NCBI RefSeq assembly: GCF_014836935.1
Contig: NZ_JACSPW010000017.1
Location: forward strand, 1-64,000
Length of the DNA: 64,000 bases
Direction of reading: 5' to 3'
DNA from: Solibacillus merdavium
GTDB taxonomy: Bacteria > Bacillota > Bacilli > Bacillales_A > Planococcaceae
A program made the position numbers and the translations under genes. The notes beneath the pieces are model-generated. The model had not been told where the DNA came from and ran no database searches. It saw nothing but the letters and a program-made list of their open reading frames with translations. This document shows positions 18,937 to 27,228 of this stretch, piece by piece; position 1 is the first letter of the stretch, and every line of letters begins with the position of its first letter.

Positions 18937-19704
18937 ATGAAAAATCAAATTGAGAAATTAATTGAGCAATGTCCTTACAAAGTACATATCGTTGTCGAGG
19001 ACTATAAAACATCCAGCCCTGCATTTCAATTACGTGAGCAGGAAGTATTTAGTAGCGCAAGTATTATTAAAGTACCTATATTAATGGCTATTTTGGTACA
19101 TTTACAAAAAACGAACGGTGACCTGCAGCAGATAGTGGAAATTGCAGACGAGAATGTCGTTGATTTTAGTGTCCTTACAGAACAAGAGCAAACGAGTGCT
19201 ACACTGTATGAGTTATTGTTATGGATGATTATTACAAGTGATAATACTGCGACAAATGTATGTATCGATTTTTTAGGTATGGATACGTTGAATAATTACT
19301 TTAACGAATTCGGACTTAAAAATACGCGTGTGCAACGTAAAATGATGGATTTTCAACGGCAAAAGCTAGGAATGGATAATGTAACGAATGCTTCTGATAT
19401 ACAGCGTTTGTTCCAGCAAATTTATGAAGGTCATCTACTTTCAAAAAAATGGAATGATATAGCAATCGATATATTATGTCGTCAACGCAGTCATGAGTCA
19501 CTTAAGCGTTATATTGTCGATCATGTAAAAATGGCTCATAAAACAGGTGGTCTTGATACAGTCGATCATGATGCAGGCATTGTCTTTACGAAAGAATGCG
19601 ACTATTTTATAGGTGTGTTTATATCTGAAGTTGAAGATAACGATAAGGCAAAGCAATATATTGGAGCAATTTCGAAAGTTGTGTATGACCATTTTACGAA
19701 ATAG
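18937..19704 (+). CDS. Cytoplasmic SxxK serine hydrolase, class A beta-lactamase fold
   Basis: 255-aa protein with the three penicillin-recognising motifs SIIK (in SSASIIKVPIL), SDN (in TSDNTATN) and KTG (in HKTGGLD), so it has the class A beta-lactamase/D-peptidase fold. It lacks a signal peptide, and I do not see the omega-loop ExxLN that supplies the deacylating Glu of class A beta-lactamases. Inside a murein-peptide catabolic operon, a cytoplasmic peptidase or amidase acting on wall peptides is more likely than antibiotic resistance. Starts 5 nt after ykfA with no strong ribosome binding site, so translation is probably coupled. Confidence 0.85.
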   Translation: MKNQIEKLIEQCPYKVHIVVEDYKTSSPAFQLREQEVFSSASIIKVPILMAILVHLQKTNGDLQQIVEIADENVVDFSVLTEQEQTSATLYELLLWMIITSDNTATNVCIDFLGMDTLNNYFNEFGLKNTRVQRKMMDFQRQKLGMDNVTNASDIQRLFQQIYEGHLLSKKWNDIAIDILCRQRSHESLKRYIVDHVKMAHKTGGLDTVDHDAGIVFTKECDYFIGVFISEVEDNDKAKQYIGAISKVVYDHFTK

Positions 19705-19719
19705 TGGGGAGGGGAAATT

Positions 19720-20529
19720 TTGAACGCAGTAGTGAAAGTAATGATAGCAAATCTACACGAGAGTACAGATGTAAATTCGGAGTTAACCGATGAAGCACTT
19801 TATGGAATGCCAGTTCAGGTGTTGGAGGACATCGAAGAGACATGGGTAAAAATTCGAACGTTTTATCGTTATGAAGGCTATACTCTAAAAACGAATTTGC
19901 ACATGGGAAGTGAAGATTTACTTTCATGGGTTGATGCGGATTATGTTGTAATTCAAAACTTTGCCGATGTGCTAGTTAGACCGAAAATTCAAAGCAGTAA
20001 AATTATTACGTTAACGCGCGGTTCGTTTATTCAGGTTGTGCTGGAAGCAGATTTGGATGCTACTTGGACAAAGGTAGTGTTAGTAACAGGTGAAGTTGGC
20101 TATGTCCGTTCCGAATGGATTCAAAAGCGTGTAAAAGTGTACACGACAGATGAATTGGCTTTCCGTGAGCAAGTTGTTCAGGATGCGTTTCGATATATTG
20201 GTACACCGTATCGCTGGGGTGGAAAATCTCCTTTAGGCATCGACTGTTCAGGTCTTGTATCCATGGCATATATGTTGAATGGTGCATACATTTACCGGGA
20301 TGCAAAAATATTGGACGGTTTCCCAATACGTAAAATTGAAAAGGAAGGGCTAAAGCGCGGCGATTTAATTATGTTCCCAGGTCATGTTGCATTGTATATT
20401 GGGGAAGGCTTGTACATACATTCTTCGCTCGGTGGCAATGAAGTGAATGTCAATAGCTTAAACCCGCAGCATGCAGAGTACCGCCACGACTTGGCAACGA
20501 CGATTACTGAATATGGGAGTATATTTTAA
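19720..20529 (+). CDS. ykfC: NlpC/P60 gamma-D-Glu-diamino acid endopeptidase (YkfC type)
   Basis: 269 aa, YkfC-like. Two SH3-like domains (about 1-60 and 65-140) precede an NlpC/P60 domain with the catalytic Cys in GIDCSGLVSMAY and His in PGHVALYIGEG. The RWGGKSPLG stretch before the Cys is typical. The family cuts L-Ala-gamma-D-Glu-|-meso-Dap type peptides. No signal peptide, so it acts on imported peptides. Start is TTG 19720 after GGGGAGGGG, 16 nt after the preceding gene. Last gene of the locus; a strong terminator follows. Confidence 0.95.
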   Translation: MNAVVKVMIANLHESTDVNSELTDEALYGMPVQVLEDIEETWVKIRTFYRYEGYTLKTNLHMGSEDLLSWVDADYVVIQNFADVLVRPKIQSSKIITLTRGSFIQVVLEADLDATWTKVVLVTGEVGYVRSEWIQKRVKVYTTDELAFREQVVQDAFRYIGTPYRWGGKSPLGIDCSGLVSMAYMLNGAYIYRDAKILDGFPIRKIEKEGLKRGDLIMFPGHVALYIGEGLYIHSSLGGNEVNVNSLNPQHAEYRHDLATTITEYGSIF

Positions 20530-20536
20530 ATCAACA

Positions 20537-20580
20537 AGAGGCGAGTTAAAAGTGTTTGCTTTTAACTCGCCTCTAATTTT
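20537..20580. terminator. Terminator closing the dpp-ykf locus
   Basis: Perfect 16-bp repeat, arms 20537-20552 and 20559-20574 with a 6-nt loop. It lies between convergent genes and could serve both, though T tracts are short. Confidence 0.8.
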
Positions 20581-20590
20581 GTGCTGATTT

Positions 20591-21166
20591 TTAAAAGTTC
20601 TTTTGAATCCATTCGTTTGCTTCTGTCCAATTATAAACACGAACAACGTTATTCGGTACGCTCATTTGATTGTAAGGCGTATCGAAAAGGATGACAGGGA
20701 TTTTAAGTTCCTCAGCAATTTCCACTGCATTATCATGTTTATCCTCAAAAAAGGCCTCTACACGATGCTTTTTTGCCACTTCTATTTTGTTGTGACTACC
20801 GATACATTCGATATGATCGTAAGGTACTTTGTAGTTTTCGAACCATGTTTTCGTAATGTCAAAAACATTTTCCCCACGTGCCGAAATATAATAAAGCTCA
20901 TATTGCTGTTGCCAAGCCGACAATATATGCTGTGCATCGGCAGCCAGTTCACTCACTTCATACAGGCGGGGTTCATTTTCTTTAAACCAAGCTTGAAATT
21001 GTGCGCGATCAACTGGATATGGAAACCCGCTTAAAAAATCATATTCCGTTACATCCTGTAGCGTCATATTAATATTGTATTGTTTATTAATATGTGGAAT
21101 TAATGTAGCAGGACATGTAACTGTCCCATCAATATCAATACCAAATCGATGCTTTAAGTTTGTCAT
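20591..21166 (-). CDS. yqfW: Putative 5'(3')-nucleotidase, HAD superfamily (YqfW type)
   Basis: About 191-aa HAD-fold protein of the NT5C/YqfW nucleotidase group. The N-terminal motif GIDIDGTVTCP contains the nucleophilic Asp and acid/base Asp, motif II lies around YYISARGE, and motif III/IV is EAFFEDKHDNAVE. ATG 21166 is 8 nt from GGAG; the ATG at 21172 is only 2 nt away. Follows ispG by about 18 nt, so likely co-transcribed. Substrate not proven. Confidence 0.88.
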   Translation of the reverse strand: MTNLKHRFGIDIDGTVTCPATLIPHINKQYNINMTLQDVTEYDFLSGFPYPVDRAQFQAWFKENEPRLYEVSELAADAQHILSAWQQQYELYYISARGENVFDITKTWFENYKVPYDHIECIGSHNKIEVAKKHRVEAFFEDKHDNAVEIAEELKIPVILFDTPYNQMSVPNNVVRVYNWTEANEWIQKNF

Positions 21167-21184
21167 TTCCATTGCTCCATTTCT

Positions 21185-22288
21185 TTATACGTTTGCTTCT
21201 GCTTCGCGTTTTTCCGCCATTTCAGCCGCTAATTTATCGATTTCTTTTTTTAGTTCTTCCACCATTGTTTCTTCTGGTACTTTTCGAACTGTTTTTCCTT
21301 TCATGAATAACAGTCCTTCACCGCGAGCACCAGCTATTCCGATATCTGCTTCACGTGCTTCACCAGGTCCGTTTACTGCACAGCCAAGTACAGCTACTTT
21401 TAATGGAACACTTAGTTTTGAAATGTATTCTTCCACTTCATTAGCAATCGAAATTAAATCGATTTCAATACGACCACATGTCGGGCAAGAAATTAATGTT
21501 GCCATATTTGAAGCTAGACCAAATGATTTTAGTAATTCGCGCGCAACTTTAATTTCTTCAACAGGGTCAGCTGATAAAGAAATACGTAGTGTATTACCGA
21601 TACCTTTAGATAAAATGGCACCTAACCCCGCAGCGGATTTTACTGTTCCGGCAAATAATGTACCAGACTCTGTAATTCCTAAGTGTAGCGGGTAGTTAAA
21701 TGCTTTAGAAGCTTTTTCATAGGCTTCGATCGCAAGGTTAACGTCAGACGCTTTCATTGATACGATTATGTCATGGAAATCTAGATCTTCTAGAATTTTG
21801 ATATGGTGTAACGCAGATTCAACCATACCATCTGCAGTAGGGTAGCCGTATTTTTCAAGGATATGGCGCTCTAAAGAACCAGCATTTACACCAATACGAA
21901 TTGGAATCCCTTTCGCTTTAGCAGCATTTACTACGGCTTCTACTTTTTCGCGTCGCCCAATATTCCCCGGGTTAATTCGAACTTTATCGATACCACCTTC
22001 AATGGCTTTTAATGCTAATTTGTAATCAAAGTGAATATCTGCAACTAAAGGTATATTGATCTGTTTTTTTATTTCCGGTATTGCATCAGCTGCACGCTCA
22101 TCTGGAACTGCAATACGTACAATTTGACATCCAGCTTCTTCTAAACGTTTAATTTCAGCAACAGTTGCTTCAACATCATGTGTTTTTGTCGTACACATAC
22201 TTTGTATTATGACTTCGTTATTCCCACCAATTGTTAAGTTACCGACACGTACAGGACGTGTTTTCGTACGGTGAACGATTTCACTCAT
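21185..22288 (-). CDS. ispG: 4-hydroxy-3-methylbut-2-en-1-yl diphosphate synthase IspG
   Basis: IspG/GcpE [4Fe-4S] enzyme of the MEP isoprenoid pathway, converting MEcPP to HMBPP. Fe-S motifs [12 protein letters not shown] and [10 protein letters not shown] provide the cysteines and Glu; the TIM-barrel part begins [17 protein letters not shown]. Length about 367 aa fits the short bacterial form. Start ATG 22288 has AAGGAGAG 8 nt upstream; an in-frame ATG 75 nt upstream lacks a site. Gene order with yqfW, yqfZ, yqgB, yqgC and sodA follows Bacillus. Confidence 0.97.
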   Translation of the reverse strand: MSEIVHRTKTRPVRVGNLTIGGNNEVIIQSMCTTKTHDVEATVAEIKRLEEAGCQIVRIAVPDERAADAIPEIKKQINIPLVADIHFDYKLALKAIEGGIDKVRINPGNIGRREKVEAVVNAAKAKGIPIRIGVNAGSLERHILEKYGYPTADGMVESALHHIKILEDLDFHDIIVSMKASDVNLAIEAYEKASKAFNYPLHLGITESGTLFAGTVKSAAGLGAILSKGIGNTLRISLSADPVEEIKVARELLKSFGLASNMATLISCPTCGRIEIDLISIANEVEEYISKLSVPLKVAVLGCAVNGPGEAREADIGIAGARGEGLLFMKGKTVRKVPEETMVEELKKEIDKLAAEMAEKREAEANV

Positions 22289-22418
22289 GAAAAATTCTCT
22301 CCTTCTCAGGCTTGTTAATGTTGTTACATCACCTAAAAGATATAACGATATGTAAGCCGTCACTGTTCCTTATTTTATCAGTGTATGAAAAGAAGAACAA
22401 GGAAGAAACGTTACGAAT

Positions 22419-22754
22419 TCATTTTGTGCAATTTTCCTTCGCATGAGAGATAATTGGTACGAACACTGTGTCACCTGGAACAAGTGGCTGTAAATTCAAA
22501 TGTGGGTTCAATTTATAGAATTGTGCAAGTCTTTCAGGGAAAGTTGTTTTAACTGGAGAGGGAGTTGCTGAGAATAGGCTGTAAATTGTATCATCTTGTT
22601 GGATTTTTACGACAACATAGCTTTCTTGCAGGATTTCATCACAGGACTGTGTAGAGGCGTAAAAGGATGTTAAAGGCAGAGTGCCTTCTTGTAAATCTAC
22701 TTTAATGACAAATGCAATTAATAAAAGCACAATGGAAGCTATTAAAAAGCGCAA
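22419..22754 (-). CDS. yqfZ: LysM-domain protein (YqfZ type)
   Basis: 111-aa protein with one N-terminal membrane segment (RFLIASIVLLLIAFVI) and a C-terminal LysM-like domain (VKIQQDDTIYSLF ... LNPHLNLQPLVPGDTVFVP). It is likely anchored outside the membrane and binds peptidoglycan. Located beside ispG exactly as yqfZ in B. subtilis. ATG 22754 is preceded by AAGGAGGATT. Confidence 0.85.
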   Translation of the reverse strand: MRFLIASIVLLLIAFVIKVDLQEGTLPLTSFYASTQSCDEILQESYVVVKIQQDDTIYSLFSATPSPVKTTFPERLAQFYKLNPHLNLQPLVPGDTVFVPIISHAKENCTK

Positions 22755-22829
22755 AAAAATCCTCCTTATCTCTACAATTTAACTCACAAACACAGGTAGT
22801 TAAACTATATGATTCATAAGGAGAATTTA

Positions 22830-23336
22830 TTATTTTTCAATCGGATATTTCGTTAAGGCAATTATAATAAATAGCATCGTAATAAAAATACTAATAAGGG
22901 TAGCAACTGTTGATGAAATAGGAAATAAATTTCCGAACATCGTGATAAATGTTCCCCATGTACTTGCAAATACAGCGGTCCGCCATACTTGGCGATATTC
23001 TCCACGACGCTTCATCGGCTTAATAAAAAACTGCCCTGCAAGCGCAAATAAACTTACTTTCACAAAATAGATTGAAGTATTTAAAACGAATAAAAAAATA
23101 ATGGCAATAGGATAAACAATCCATTGAATATCTTGAGCATACAGTTCGATTTCAGAGTAACTGAAAATCTCGTCTGTTCCACCATTAATAAATTGACCGA
23201 ATGAAAATGCTGTTATTAGCGTAATCATTAAAAAGGCATATTGCATTACTTTTCCTATTGAAAGAATTCGATAAGGTCCAAGTTTTCTAGGGTTGGTTAA
23301 GCTATGAATAAATAGCTGCATGTGCGAAATTTTCAT
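22830..23336 (-). CDS. DUF1189-like membrane protein (YqgB type)
   Basis: 168 aa, four predicted transmembrane helices with short loops. The N-terminal MQLFIHSLTNPRKLGPYRI and the position between yqfZ and yqgC suggest the YqgB/DUF1189 family, although it is shorter than typical members and lacks an extended extracellular domain. Function unknown. ATG 23336 with AAAGGAGCC upstream. Confidence 0.7.
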   Translation of the reverse strand: MKISHMQLFIHSLTNPRKLGPYRILSIGKVMQYAFLMITLITAFSFGQFINGGTDEIFSYSEIELYAQDIQWIVYPIAIIFLFVLNTSIYFVKVSLFALAGQFFIKPMKRRGEYRQVWRTAVFASTWGTFITMFGNLFPISSTVATLISIFITMLFIIIALTKYPIEK

Positions 23337-23467
23337 ATGTATGTGGCTCCTTTAAACAGTAGTTTAACATGAACAAAATGTTATTTGAACTTGATAAGTT
23401 AAAATTGAATCTTTTCGTTGTTTTTTTCGTATAATTTGTGAATACGCTTTTAAAGGATGTGGAACAT

Positions 23468-23947
23468 ATAGATATCATTGCATGGGTACTAATTATAGCT
23501 TTATTTGTGATCGCGTTTATCGGTTTAGTCTATCCGATTATACCTTCTGTCATATTTTTACTAGGCGGATTTATTGTTTATGGTTTATTTTACGGCTTTG
23601 GAGAATTACCTTGGTGGTTTTGGGTAATTGAGCTTTTATTTGTAGTTTTGCTATTTGTTGCTGATACGATTTCCAATTTAATAGGTGTCAAGAAATTTGG
23701 AGGTTCTAAAGCAGGGATGTGGGGGAGCACTATCGGTCTATTAATTGGACCATTCGTCATTCCATTTGCGGGAATTATAGCAGGACCCTTTATTGGTGCT
23801 ATCATTGGTGAATTGATAGTTACTCGCAGTAATTTACAGCAGGCCATTCAAGTAGGCATTGGCTCGGTAGTGGGATTTTTAACTTCTGTTGTGACAAAAG
23901 GAATAATACAGGTGGTCATGATTGTAATATTTATTATTGCGATTTAA
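23468..23947 (+). CDS. yqgC: DUF456 membrane protein (YqgC type)
   Basis: Small hydrophobic DUF456 protein of about 160 aa with several membrane segments and the family's Gly-rich [11 protein letters not shown] repeat. The start is unclear. GTG 23438 lies 3 nt after a TATAAT box (23430-23435), upstream of the expected transcription start, and has no ribosome binding site. GTG 23459 is 1 nt from AAAGGA. ATA 23468, reading IDIIAW where the Bacillus protein starts with Met, sits 11 nt from AGG and is my preferred, non-canonical start. Divergent from yqgB and upstream of sodA. Function unknown. Confidence 0.8.
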   Translation: MDIIAWVLIIALFVIAFIGLVYPIIPSVIFLLGGFIVYGLFYGFGELPWWFWVIELLFVVLLFVADTISNLIGVKKFGGSKAGMWGSTIGLLIGPFVIPFAGIIAGPFIGAIIGELIVTRSNLQQAIQVGIGSVVGFLTSVVTKGIIQVVMIVIFIIAI

Positions 23948-24158
23948 TAAGGAGCAAATATTTGTAAATCTTAACTTGTATCGCTTACACTAGTATTGAA
24001 TAAGATTACAGACAACAGGCAATGCAAGAAATAGATGGTTGTCAGTCAAAAGACTGAAATGTTATTATTACAGTTTTTTTGATTGAATGACGAATCATTT
24101 TTTGATAACCTAGTATTGTAATCAACATTAATTATATGTTCCAGGGAGGAATAGAAAC

Positions 24159-24764
24159 ATGGCTTTCAAATTACCAGAATTAACTTACGCTTACGATGCA
24201 TTAGAACCACATATCGATGCAAAAACAATGGAAATTCACCATTCAAAACACCACAATACTTATGTAACAAACTTAAACGCAGCGGTAGAAGGTACTGAAT
24301 ATGCTGACAAAGACATCAACGAGTTAATCGCTAACATTGATGCTTTACCAGCTGACAAACAAACTGCTGTACGTAACAACGGTGGCGGACATGCTAACCA
24401 CACATTATTCTGGGAATTAATCGCTCCAGGCGGTTCAAACACTCCAGTAGGTGAAGTTGCTAAAGCAATCGACGCTAAATTCGGTTCATTCGACGCTTTC
24501 AAAGAAGAGTTTGCTAAAGCTGCAACAACTCGTTTCGGTTCAGGCTGGGCTTGGTTAATCGTTGAAGGTGACGGTGTAGCTGTTACTTCAACTCCAAACC
24601 AAGACTCTCCAGTAATGGAAGGTAAAACACCAATCCTAGGCTTAGACGTTTGGGAGCATGCTTATTACTTAAACTACCAAAACCGTCGTCCAGACTACAT
24701 CGGTGCATTCTGGAACGTAGTGAACTGGGACGTAGTAGAAGCTAAATTCCAAGCTGCAAAATAA
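24159..24764 (+). CDS. sodA: Superoxide dismutase (Mn/Fe)
   Basis: 201-aa Mn/Fe superoxide dismutase. Metal ligands are His27 (HHSKHH), the His in NHTLFWE, and Asp and His in [17 protein letters not shown] together with the Gln-poor pattern fits a Mn-type Bacillus SodA, but metal choice cannot be settled by eye. Codons are highly biased (AAA, GAA, TTA), as expected for an abundant protein. AGGGAGGAAT is the ribosome binding site. Monocistronic, with a strong terminator. Confidence 0.98.
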   Translation: MAFKLPELTYAYDALEPHIDAKTMEIHHSKHHNTYVTNLNAAVEGTEYADKDINELIANIDALPADKQTAVRNNGGGHANHTLFWELIAPGGSNTPVGEVAKAIDAKFGSFDAFKEEFAKAATTRFGSGWAWLIVEGDGVAVTSTPNQDSPVMEGKTPILGLDVWEHAYYLNYQNRRPDYIGAFWNVVNWDVVEAKFQAAK

Positions 24765-24840
24765 TTAAAATTGAAATTCAATTTTAATTACTTCTGCACC
24801 GAAAGCAATGCGACAGGTGCAAAATAATTATCTGAAAGAT

Positions 24841-24879
24841 ACGCATGGGAAGTATTATCGCTTCCCATGCGTTTTTTTA
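24841..24879 (+). terminator. sodA terminator
   Basis: Perfect 12-bp repeat ACGCATGGGAAG (24841-24852) / CTTCCCATGCGT (24861-24872) followed by seven T. Confidence 0.9.
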
Positions 24880-24904
24880 TTGATTTCTTCCACATTAGTT
24901 TATT

Positions 24905-25477
24905 TTATATTATCTTTTGCAATGTTTCTTTTAAGCGGGAAAAGTCATAAATATATTGATTTAAAGTTTCAGGTGAAAGTACATAATCTTCTTTATGCCA
25001 CTGGAGGAGCAGGCCAATGATGGAGTTTGCAGTATAGCTTGCTAAGTATTCAAGCTGCTGGTCTGACATGTGCTCCGTCTCTTTGGTATGTGATTCGATA
25101 ACGAATAAGCGAATCGTCTTTAATAATTTGTGATAGTAAAGCATAGGTGTTTTTTCATCAAAAACAATGCGGTAAAAAGCTTCATACTTTTTGACGTGGT
25201 GAAAAATTTGAATCATTTCAGGTGTTAGCATAGCTAAATTATCTTTAGTAACATCATATGGAAAATCATAAGAAAGTTTTAAATCTTTAACGATATCATT
25301 AAAGTAGCGTTCAAAGACTCCGTGTACGTTTTTATAATGCAAATAAAAAGTTCCACGATTAATTTCAGCAATGCGACATATTTCTGCAACCGATATATTT
25401 TCTAATGATTTTTGATTTAATAAAACTATTAATGCCTTTTGTAGGTTGTCGTGTGTTTTCTTTACACGTAAATCCAA
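24905..25477 (-). CDS. TetR family transcriptional regulator
   Basis: About 190 aa. N-terminal helix-turn-helix (about 10-55) with ISVAEICRIAEINRGTFYLHYKN, a classical TetR recognition helix; the C-terminal ligand domain is unspecific. Start TTG 25477 has AAAGGGGG about 7 nt upstream, whereas the in-frame ATG at 25501 lies before that site. Divergent from the SDR gene; an inverted repeat at 25583-25602 over the SDR transcription start is a candidate binding site. Likely represses the SDR gene and itself. Confidence 0.9.
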   Translation of the reverse strand: MDLRVKKTHDNLQKALIVLLNQKSLENISVAEICRIAEINRGTFYLHYKNVHGVFERYFNDIVKDLKLSYDFPYDVTKDNLAMLTPEMIQIFHHVKKYEAFYRIVFDEKTPMLYYHKLLKTIRLFVIESHTKETEHMSDQQLEYLASYTANSIIGLLLQWHKEDYVLSPETLNQYIYDFSRLKETLQKII

Positions 25478-25550
25478 AATATTTCCCCCTTTAATGAACA
25501 TAAAATTAAAAAAGTGTTGAATAATAAACTAAAGTTCATATAACTGTCGT

Positions 25551-25579
25551 TTGTGCATTTTTTTTCTTTCAATTATAAT
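25551..25579 (+). promoter_or_regulatory. Promoter of the SDR gene
   Basis: TTGTGC (25551-25556), 17-nt spacer, TATAAT (25574-25579). Predicted start near 25586. Confidence 0.65.
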
Positions 25580-25582
25580 TTT

Positions 25583-25602
25583 TATTGAACAGATGTACAA
25601 TA
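25583..25602. promoter_or_regulatory. Candidate TetR operator
   Basis: 20-bp imperfect palindrome with 16 of 20 symmetric positions (half-site TATTGAAC / GTACAATA). It covers the predicted transcription start of the SDR gene, a position suited to repression by the divergently encoded TetR protein. Confidence 0.5.
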
Positions 25603-25628
25603 ACTTCGATTTAAAAGGAGAGATTTAA

Positions 25629-26387
25629 TTGAAATTACAGAATAAAGTAGCGATCGTTACAGGAGCTGCATCTGGTATGGGGAAGGCAATTGCTGAAGCA
25701 TATGCTAAAGAAGGTGCCAAGGTAGTTGTTTCCGATTTAAATGAAGAAGGCGCAAAAACTGTTGCAGATGAAATTACGGCAAATGGTGGCACAGCATTTG
25801 CAATCGGAACAAACGTAATAAAAGATGAAGACTTACAACAATTATTTGATACAACAATTGAAAAATTTGGTCAATTAGACATTTTAGTAAATAATGCTGG
25901 AATCATGGATGGTTTTGAGCCAGTAAATGAAATTACGGATGCTCGTTGGGATATGATTTTTGCTGTAAACACAACGTCTGTTATGAAGTCGATGCGTATA
26001 GCAACTGATATGTTCCTTAAACAAGGACATGGTATCATTGTAAACAATATTTCTGCAGGTGGTTTAAATGGAGGCCGCGCAGGCGCTGCCTACACAGCTT
26101 CAAAGCATGCAGTAGTTGGGTTAACGAAAAATACAGCATTCATGTTCTCGCAATCAGGCATTCGTGTAAATGGTATTGCACCGGGTGCTGTTATGACAAA
26201 TATTCAACAATCAATGCAAAACATAAGCCAGTATGGTGCTGGGCAACAACAAAAAGGTTCTGCGTTGATTCCACGTGTTGGTAATCCGGAAGAAATCGCA
26301 AACTTAGCAGTCTTTTTAGGCTCAGAAGATTCAAGTTTCATTAATGGTCAGATTATTACAGCTGATGCAGGTTGGACAACTTACTAA
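25629..26387 (+). CDS. SDR family NAD(P)-dependent oxidoreductase
   Basis: 252-aa short-chain dehydrogenase. TGAASGMGKAI cofactor motif near residue 12, NNAG near 88, catalytic Ser in NNISAGG, YTASK (Tyr/Lys) near 157, and C-terminal GQIITADAGW. SDLNEEG after strand 2 (Asp) suggests NAD(H) preference. Substrate unknown. Start TTG 25629 preceded by AAAAGGAGAG. Divergent from a TetR regulator, so probably induced by a small molecule that it detoxifies or oxidises. Confidence 0.93.
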   Translation: MKLQNKVAIVTGAASGMGKAIAEAYAKEGAKVVVSDLNEEGAKTVADEITANGGTAFAIGTNVIKDEDLQQLFDTTIEKFGQLDILVNNAGIMDGFEPVNEITDARWDMIFAVNTTSVMKSMRIATDMFLKQGHGIIVNNISAGGLNGGRAGAAYTASKHAVVGLTKNTAFMFSQSGIRVNGIAPGAVMTNIQQSMQNISQYGAGQQQKGSALIPRVGNPEEIANLAVFLGSEDSSFINGQIITADAGWTTY

Positions 26388-26401
26388 TAGTTTTTTTTAA
26401 G

Positions 26402-26438
26402 CAGTTTTGGAACTTCGGTTTCAGAACTGTTTTTTTTT
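26402..26438 (+). terminator. SDR terminator with UUCG loop
   Basis: 12-bp stem (26402-26413 / 26418-26429, two wobbles) closed by a TTCG tetraloop and followed by nine T. Confidence 0.9.
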
Positions 26439-26445
26439 GAATTTA

Positions 26446-26466
26446 TATCCTCTTTTGAAGAGGATA
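26446..26466. repeat. Perfect 9-bp inverted repeat upstream of usp
   Basis: TATCCTCTT-TTG-AAGAGGATA, 50 bp upstream of the universal stress protein start. No T tract follows, so an operator or a 5' UTR hairpin is more likely than a terminator. Confidence 0.5.
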
Positions 26467-26517
26467 GTACATATAAAGCAATCGTGTCTGAATAAAGTGT
26501 AAAGAGGTGAGGAATAA

Positions 26518-26961
26518 ATGAGCATGACGTATAAAAATATATTGGTCGCTGTGGATGAGTCAAGTGAAGCGAAGATTGCATTTAAAAGAGCGGTGCAAGT
26601 TGCAATCAACAATGTCGGCAGTAGGCTATATATCATTCATGTAATTGATACTCGTTCCTTTGCGTTTTCAGAAGGATACAATTTTGATTTAGCGGATCAA
26701 TATGCTAAAAGTAAGAAGGATATGCTGGATGGATATGAAGAAATTGCAGTACAATTAGGTTATGACAGTATATATAAAATAATGGAGTATGGGACACCTA
26801 AGGAAATCATAGCAAGGGATTTTCCTAAGCAAAAACAAATTGATCTAATAATTTGCGGTGTCACAGGTAAAGGAGAGCTAGCACGTTTTTTCCTGGGCTC
26901 TGTATCTGAAGCAATTGTACGAACTGCAAAATGCGATGTACTTGTTGTAAGAAATCTATAA
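26518..26961 (+). CDS. Universal stress protein (UspA family)
   Basis: 147-aa single-domain Usp. It starts YKNILVAVDESSEAKIAF and contains the ATP-binding pattern G-x2-G-x9-GS-V in GVTGKGELARFFLGSVSE near the C-terminus, ending DVLVVRN. ATP-binding Usps help survival under stress. ATG 26518 with AAGAGGTGAGG upstream. It lies between the SDR and pbpA genes with terminators on both sides, so it is monocistronic. Confidence 0.93.
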   Translation: MSMTYKNILVAVDESSEAKIAFKRAVQVAINNVGSRLYIIHVIDTRSFAFSEGYNFDLADQYAKSKKDMLDGYEEIAVQLGYDSIYKIMEYGTPKEIIARDFPKQKQIDLIICGVTGKGELARFFLGSVSEAIVRTAKCDVLVVRNL

Positions 26962-27032
26962 ATGATTTAACGGGTTGTAAGGACAGGGATTATCTTACCT
27001 AATCCTTAACTTATTAAATATTTTTTGCGAAT

Positions 27033-27082
27033 GAAGGCTGTGTTAAATGTCATTTCGACCTTTAGCATAGCCTTCATCTTTC
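27033..27082 (+). terminator. usp terminator, copy A of a dispersed palindrome
   Basis: Imperfect 15-bp stem (27033-27047 / 27061-27075) with core GGCTGTGTTAAA / TTTAGCATAGCC, followed by a weak T tract. The core resembles the hairpins at 39421 and 45903. Confidence 0.65.
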
Positions 27083-27160
27083 CTATGAAACTTTACGACA
27101 ATAGAACCGTCTAAAAGATGAATGATATAAATCTGAACTCTTTTTTCAATAGGTTTTCAG

Positions 27161-27169
27161 TGTTATACT
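27161..27169 (+). promoter_or_regulatory. Extended -10 element of pbpA
   Basis: TGTTATACT, an extended -10 (TGnTATAcT), about 60 bp before the pbpA start; the -35 is poor. Confidence 0.45.
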
Positions 27170-27228
27170 AAAAGGCATGACTAAGCATTCATGTACAATC
27201 TACATAAAGCAAGAGAGGGGAGTTTCAG

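Noticed and set aside
18937-19704. Antibiotic-resistance beta-lactamase
   Set aside because: No signal peptide, no visible omega-loop Glu, and it sits in a peptide-salvage operon.
20603-21034. 143-aa open frame on + opposite the yqfW nucleotidase gene
   Set aside because: Antisense to a conserved HAD protein, Cys/Phe-rich, no start signals.
21075-21695. 206-aa open frame on + opposite ispG
   Set aside because: Antisense to a clearly conserved gene, low-complexity Ser/Ala/Phe composition, no ribosome binding site.
24758-24832. Short direct repeat GCAAAATAATTA after sodA
   Set aside because: Two A/T-rich copies about 60 bp apart, too short and simple to be distinguished from chance or a local duplication.
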